Assembly: GCA_964572855.1 (NCBI GenBank)
Contig: CAZNGF010000011.1
Span: 1 to 44,682 of the forward strand
DNA from: CAZNGF01 sp964572855
Lineage (GTDB): Bacteria; Bipolaricaulota; Bipolaricaulia; RBG-16-55-9; JAJCYT01
Reading direction: 5' to 3'
Length of the DNA: 44,682 bases
Within the stretch, counting starts at the first letter, position 1. Each line of letters starts with the position of its first letter. Below are positions 41,190-44,682 of the stretch, one piece after another. Position numbers and translations under genes: made by a program. The notes beneath the pieces are model-generated. The model searched no databases. It saw nothing but the letters and a program-made list of their open reading frames with translations, and had not been told where the DNA came from.

Positions 41190-42325
41190 TGAATCAGAAC
41201 CACAACGACGGGGTCGCCAAGATCAAAGTCATCGGCGTCGGCGGGGGCGGCGGCAACGCCGTGGACCGCATGATGCGCGCCAAGATCAAGGACGTCGAGC
41301 TCATCGCGATGAACACCGACGCCCAAGTCCTCTCGACCATCCAGGCGCACCGCTGCGTTCAGATCGGCGCGCAGATGACCCGGGGCTTGGGCGCCGGCGG
41401 CAAGCCCGAAACCGGGCGCAAGGCCGCCGAGGAGAGCGAAGCCGAGATCACCGACCTGTTGGAGAACATCGACATGCTGTTCGTGACCGCGGGCATGGGG
41501 GGCGGCACGGGCACGGGGGCCGCGCCCGTGGTGGCGCGCATCGCCCGCGAGATGGGCATCCTCTCGGTCGGGATCGTGACGCGCCCGTTTAGCTTCGAGG
41601 GCGCGGCGCGGGCCAACCGGGCCAAGGAGGGCATCGAGGAGCTCAAGAAGAACCTGGACACGCTGATCGAGATCCCCAACGACCGGTTGCTCAAGATCGC
41701 CCCGCCGGGGATCCCGCTGCGCGACGCCTTCGACTTGGCCGACAAGGTGTTGCACCAGGGCGTGCAGGGCATTTCAGACTTGATCACGATGCCGGGGCTC
41801 ATCAACCTCGACTTCGCCGACATCGAGGCCACCATGCGCGCGGCGGGCACCGCGATCATGGGCATCGGCGAGGGCGAGGGCGAGGGCCGCACCAAGGAGG
41901 CCGCGCGCAACGCCATCGCAAGCCCGCTGCTGGAGTACTCCATCCAGGGCGCCCAGCGCGTGATCATGAACATCACCGGCGGCAGCGACCTCTCGCTGGA
42001 GGAGGTCACCGAGGCCGCCATGCTCATCCGCGAGGCCGTGACCGACTCGGCCGACATCTACTTCGGCACCGCGCTCTACGACGACTTCGACAAGGTGCGC
42101 CTCACCGTGATCGCCACCGGCTTCAAGGAGCACAAGCCCGACACCCAGGACGAGGAGCTGCCCAGCCCGGCCGAGACCGCCCAGATCGAGATCCTGAAGC
42201 AGGAGAAGCAGGACCTGGACATCCCGACCTTCCTGCGGCGGCGGCACGAGAAGTCGAAGGACAACTCGCCGTTGCAGCGCGACGGCGTCCGCAGCCGCAA
42301 CGGCGCGCGCCGCCACCGGAACTAG
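41189..42325 (+). CDS. ftsZ: Cell-division GTPase FtsZ
   Basis: 378 residues, tubulin homologue that forms the Z ring. The GTP-binding signature GGGTGTG lies at 104-110, preceded by VIGVGGGGGNAV; the T7 loop is NLDFADIEATM. The partner-binding peptide DIPTFLRR is not at the very end: about 27 mostly basic residues follow it. GTG start overlapping ftsA. Last gene of the cluster. Confidence 0.97.
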   Translation: MNQNHNDGVAKIKVIGVGGGGGNAVDRMMRAKIKDVELIAMNTDAQVLSTIQAHRCVQIGAQMTRGLGAGGKPETGRKAAEESEAEITDLLENIDMLFVTAGMGGGTGTGAAPVVARIAREMGILSVGIVTRPFSFEGAARANRAKEGIEELKKNLDTLIEIPNDRLLKIAPPGIPLRDAFDLADKVLHQGVQGISDLITMPGLINLDFADIEATMRAAGTAIMGIGEGEGEGRTKEAARNAIASPLLEYSIQGAQRVIMNITGGSDLSLEEVTEAAMLIREAVTDSADIYFGTALYDDFDKVRLTVIATGFKEHKPDTQDEELPSPAETAQIEILKQEKQDLDIPTFLRRRHEKSKDNSPLQRDGVRSRNGARRHRN

Positions 42326-42404
42326 GGGACGAGGGGGGAGACCAGAGCCCGAAAGCCCGCTTTCGCCCTCTCGTTTCCTTCCTCGTTCCAACCCTTGTTG
42401 TGCT

Positions 42405-42574
42405 GTAGGAGCGCGATTCATCGCGCCCAAGGCTCATGCCCTGCCCATGAAACCGGACGCGCTGGCGCGGGTCCCATGAATGGGACCCCTACAGGGTGAC
42501 GGTGCGCATCTGGTCCTACCCGTAGGGGCGCGATTCATCGCGCCCTGGGACGACGCGCTCCGACAGAGACCGCA
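42405..42574. repeat. Composite palindromic repeat, copy B
   Basis: First unit 42405-42492 (88 bp): GTAGGAGCGCG-ATTCAT-CGCGCC end and GGGTCCCATGAATGGGACCC-CTAC end. Then GGGTGACGGTGCG and GGTCCTACCC, then a complete second left end at 42522-42545 and CTGGGACGACGCG. The order and spacing follow copy A. It reaches the glyA stop codon and fills the gap between convergent ftsZ and glyA. A short GAAAGC/GCTTTC hairpin just after ftsZ (about 42351) is the only other structure in the gap. Confidence 0.75.
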
Positions 42575-43819
42575 TCACAGCTCCGGATAGAGCGGGAACG
42601 CCTCGCAGAGCGCGGCGGCCCGTTGGCGCGCCTCGCGCTTGGCGGCCGCCTCGGTCTTTTTGCCCAAGTTCTCGACCACGAGCGCGATCAACTCGGCGAT
42701 CTCCTCCATCTGCGCTTCCCCCATCCCGCGCGCCGTGAGCGCGGGCGTGCCCAGCCGCAGGCCGCTGGTGACCGCGGGGGGCTGCGGGTCGAAGGGGATC
42801 GCGTTCTTGTTGGCCGTGATCCCGACCTCCTCCAGGTGCGCCTCGGCGGCGGCGCCGCTCACGCCCTTGGGCGTGAGGTCGACCAGGCAAAGGTGGTTGT
42901 CCGTCCCGCCCGAGACCAGCCGAAAGCCCCGCTCGCTCAAGGCCCCGGCCAGCGCTTGCGCGTTGGCCACGATCTGGGCCTGATAGTCCTTGAATTCAGG
43001 CTGTTCCGCCTCGTAGAACGCCTGCGCCTTGGCGATGATGGCGTGCATGAGCGGCCCGCCCTGCATGCCGGGGAAGACGGCCTTGTCCACGGCCTTGGCG
43101 TGCTCCCCGCGGCAGAGGATGAGCCCGCCGCGCGGGCCGCGCAGCGTCTTGTGCGTCGTGCTGGTGACCACCCCCGCGTGCGGCAGGGGCGAGGGATGCA
43201 CCCCCGCGGCCACCAGGCCGGCGATGTGCGCCATGTCGCACAGGTGGACGGCCCCGACCTCGGCGGCGATCTCGGCGAACCCCTCGAACGGGATCCGGCG
43301 CGGGTAGGCGCTGTAGCCCGAGACGATCACCTGCGGGCGGTGCTCGCGGGCCAGCGCGCGCACCTGTTCGAGGTCGATGCGCTCGCTCTCGCGCTCCACC
43401 GTGTAGTGCACCACGTTGAAGAGCTTGCCGGAGAAGTTGACCGGGTGGCCGTGCGTGAGGTGGCCGCCGTGGCTCAGGCTCATGCCCATGAGCGTCTCGC
43501 CCGGCTTCATCAGGGCCAGGTAGGCGGCCATGTTGGCCGGCGAGCCGGCGTTGGGCTGGACGTTGGCGTGCTCGGCGCCGAACAGCCGGCAGGCGCGCTC
43601 GCGGGCCAGCGCCTCGGCTTGGTCCACGAACTCGCAGCCGCCGTAGTAGCGCTTGCCGGGGTAGCCTTCGGCGTACTTGTTGGTCAGCACCGAGCCCTGC
43701 AGCGCGAGCACGGCCGGGGAGGCGAAGTTCTCCGAGGCGATCAGCTCCAGCGAGCCGCGCTGGCGCGCGAGTTCGTTGTCCAGAATGGTTTGCAGTTGCG
43801 GATCCAGTCTCGACGACAT
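42575..43819 (-). CDS. glyA: Serine hydroxymethyltransferase
   Basis: 414 residues. PLP enzyme interconverting serine and glycine with tetrahydrofolate. SENFASPAVLALQGSVLTNKYAEGYPGKRYYGG-type N-terminus (seen in full), DMAHIAGLVAAG and PLP lysine K224 in VTSTTHKTLRGPRGG. Normal length. The ATG follows AAAGGG. 37 bases after fxsA, so probably co-transcribed with it. Confidence 0.97.
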   Translation of the reverse strand: MSSRLDPQLQTILDNELARQRGSLELIASENFASPAVLALQGSVLTNKYAEGYPGKRYYGGCEFVDQAEALARERACRLFGAEHANVQPNAGSPANMAAYLALMKPGETLMGMSLSHGGHLTHGHPVNFSGKLFNVVHYTVERESERIDLEQVRALAREHRPQVIVSGYSAYPRRIPFEGFAEIAAEVGAVHLCDMAHIAGLVAAGVHPSPLPHAGVVTSTTHKTLRGPRGGLILCRGEHAKAVDKAVFPGMQGGPLMHAIIAKAQAFYEAEQPEFKDYQAQIVANAQALAGALSERGFRLVSGGTDNHLCLVDLTPKGVSGAAAEAHLEEVGITANKNAIPFDPQPPAVTSGLRLGTPALTARGMGEAQMEEIAELIALVVENLGKKTEAAAKREARQRAAALCEAFPLYPEL

Positions 43820-43856
43820 GTTTTACCCTTTCCCCCGCGCGCGAGGCGGCGGGCTG

Positions 43857-44303
43857 CTACCCTTCGTCGATGTCGACCCAATCCTCGCCGTCCCGGCGCG
43901 TCGTCCCGCCGCCGTGGACGTTCACCCGGATCGTGCCGCGCTCCAGCGCCCGCCGGAAGCGGTCCACCAGCCGGGCCCGGATCCACGCGCGGCTGAGCGG
44001 GAAGAGCCCGGCCAGCCCCACGACGTCCGTCAGCACGCCCGGCGTGATCAAGAGCGCCCCCGAGGCCAGCACGATGGCGCCGTCCACCAGCTCGCGGCCC
44101 GGCAGCTCGCCGCCGGCCAGCTTGCGCTGCAGCCGGCCCAGGATCGAGAGCCCCTCGCGGCGCGCCAGCACCCCGCCCGTGATCCCGGTGGCCACCACCA
44201 GGGCAAAGGCGGGCCAGAAGCCCACGGCCTCGCCCAACTTGATCAACAGGGCGAGCTCGACCAGGGGGACGACGATGAAGAGGAGGATGAATTGGTTTCG
44301 CAT
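43857..44303 (-). CDS. fxsA: FxsA family membrane protein
   Basis: 148 residues. Three hydrophobic segments with the FxsA pattern: FIVVPLVELALLIKLGEAVGF, then GITGGVLARREGLSILGRLQRKLAGGELPGRELVDGA and LLITPGVLTDVVGLAGLFP. In E. coli FxsA lowers exclusion of phage T7 by the F plasmid; its normal role is unclear. No ribosome-binding site precedes the ATG, while a promoter lies only about 11 bases upstream. Confidence 0.9.
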   Translation of the reverse strand: MRNQFILLFIVVPLVELALLIKLGEAVGFWPAFALVVATGITGGVLARREGLSILGRLQRKLAGGELPGRELVDGAIVLASGALLITPGVLTDVVGLAGLFPLSRAWIRARLVDRFRRALERGTIRVNVHGGGTTRRDGEDWVDIDEG

Positions 44304-44314
44304 AAGCAGTCTAG

Positions 44315-44343
44315 AGCCTACCGAACGCGCCCTGCGAGATCAA
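44315..44343 (-). promoter_or_regulatory. fxsA-glyA promoter, very short leader
   Basis: Leftward TTGATC (44338-44343), 17 bases, TAGGCT (44315-44320). The ATG at 44303 would lie about five bases after the start of transcription. A second TAGACT box at 44308-44313 is even closer. Confidence 0.5.
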
Positions 44344-44394
44344 ATGTCAAAGGCGCGTCCATCGCCAAAGCGCTGAGCCACAGGGGGGGCGGCC

Positions 44395-44491
44395 GTAGGG
44401 GCGCGCTTCACCTCGCCCGCCGTGTGCCGCGCGAGGTGATGCAAACCCGGTCCGAACGCGTATCCGCGGGTCCAATCAATTGGACCCCTAC
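44395..44491. repeat. Composite palindromic repeat, copy D
   Basis: 97 bp from GTAGGGG to CCCCTAC. The right end read in reverse is GTAGGGG-TCCA-ATTGAT-TGGA-CCC: relative to copies A-C one arm base and its partner have both changed, keeping the stem. The left end GCGCGCTTCACCTCGCC is imperfect, but its TCACCTCGC pairs with GCGAGGTGA further in. It lies between fxsA and the aldehyde dehydrogenase gene. Confidence 0.7.
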
Positions 44492-44515
44492 CTCAAAGAC
44501 GCATCGCGGCCCGGT

Positions 44516-44682
44516 TCATTCCCCGCCGAACGTGATCCCCTGCGCCAGCGGCAGCTGGGTCGACCAGTTGACCGTGGCGGTCTGGCGCCGCATGTAGGCC
44601 TTCCAGGCGTCCGAGCCGGACTCGCGCCCGCCGCCGGTCTCCTTCTCGCCGCCGAACGCGCCGCCGATCTCGGCGCCGGAGG
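44516..44682 (-). CDS. Aldehyde dehydrogenase, C-terminal end only (ALDH7-like)
   Basis: The last 55 residues. GAFGGEKETGGGRESGSDAW and YMRRQTATVNWSTQLPLAQGI are typical of the ALDH7/AmaB branch, which oxidises alpha-aminoadipate semialdehyde in lysine breakdown and related aldehydes. The catalytic part is outside the window. Confidence 0.85.
   Translation of the reverse strand, partial: SGAEIGGAFGGEKETGGGRESGSDAWKAYMRRQTATVNWSTQLPLAQGITFGGE

Overview
The window is GC-rich (by eye close to 70 % in most genes) and gene-dense. It reads as part of the chromosome of an uncultured diderm-type bacterium. Support for this comes from an RND/MMPL exporter, a periplasmic DegP/HtrA-type protease, lipoprotein and Sec signals, a predicted beta-rich surface protein and a dcw-type division cluster. 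I cannot name the phylum. No rRNA, phage, transposase or CRISPR array is visible.

Layout. 1-5379: recA-recX (leftward) diverges from alaS-proB (rightward), with good sigma-70-type promoters facing both ways. 5592-9586: a secreted protein of unknown function, an ABC-2 exporter pair and a TetR regulator, all leftward. 9640-11540: TetR operators, then an AhpD-like protein, a membrane-anchored truncated globin and a spondin-domain lipoprotein. 11594-12111: a decayed DUF5615/DUF433 toxin-antitoxin pair. 12220-15550: a phospholipid cassette (CDP-alcohol phosphatidyltransferase, CdsA-like enzyme, PlsC-like acyltransferase) with a TipAS-type MerR regulator inside it. 15811-19777: a leftward three-gene operon for envelope proteins, centred on a predicted secreted zinc metallopeptidase. 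19936-28619, leftward: histone-deacetylase-like protein, AtpZ-like membrane protein, RNase Y, MMPL exporter, NusA (away from its usual partners) and an MFS exporter. 28773-31519, rightward: a small CopD-like membrane protein, an HtrA protease and tRNA-Pro, tRNA-Gly and tRNA-Arg. 31550-34279: a low-molecular-weight phosphatase, an antitoxin relic and an orphan Cys-type formate dehydrogenase. 34672-42325: ftsW-murG-murC-murB-ftsQ-ftsA-ftsZ. 42575-44682, leftward: glyA, fxsA and the end of an aldehyde dehydrogenase gene.

The most unusual signals are these. A dispersed palindromic element has ends reading GTAGGGG, a 4-base arm, a short centre, the complementary arm, then CCC; the arms differ between copies but always pair. 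It occurs as four roughly 90-110 bp composite copies plus simpler ones. alaS holds an internal low-GC patch, and a second lies across murB/ftsQ. murG seems to have lost a stop codon by one base. A MerR gene appears to start at ATC. Several promoters sit so close to the start codon that the mRNAs should be leaderless. A predicted secreted M91-like protease lies in an operon with two other envelope proteins.
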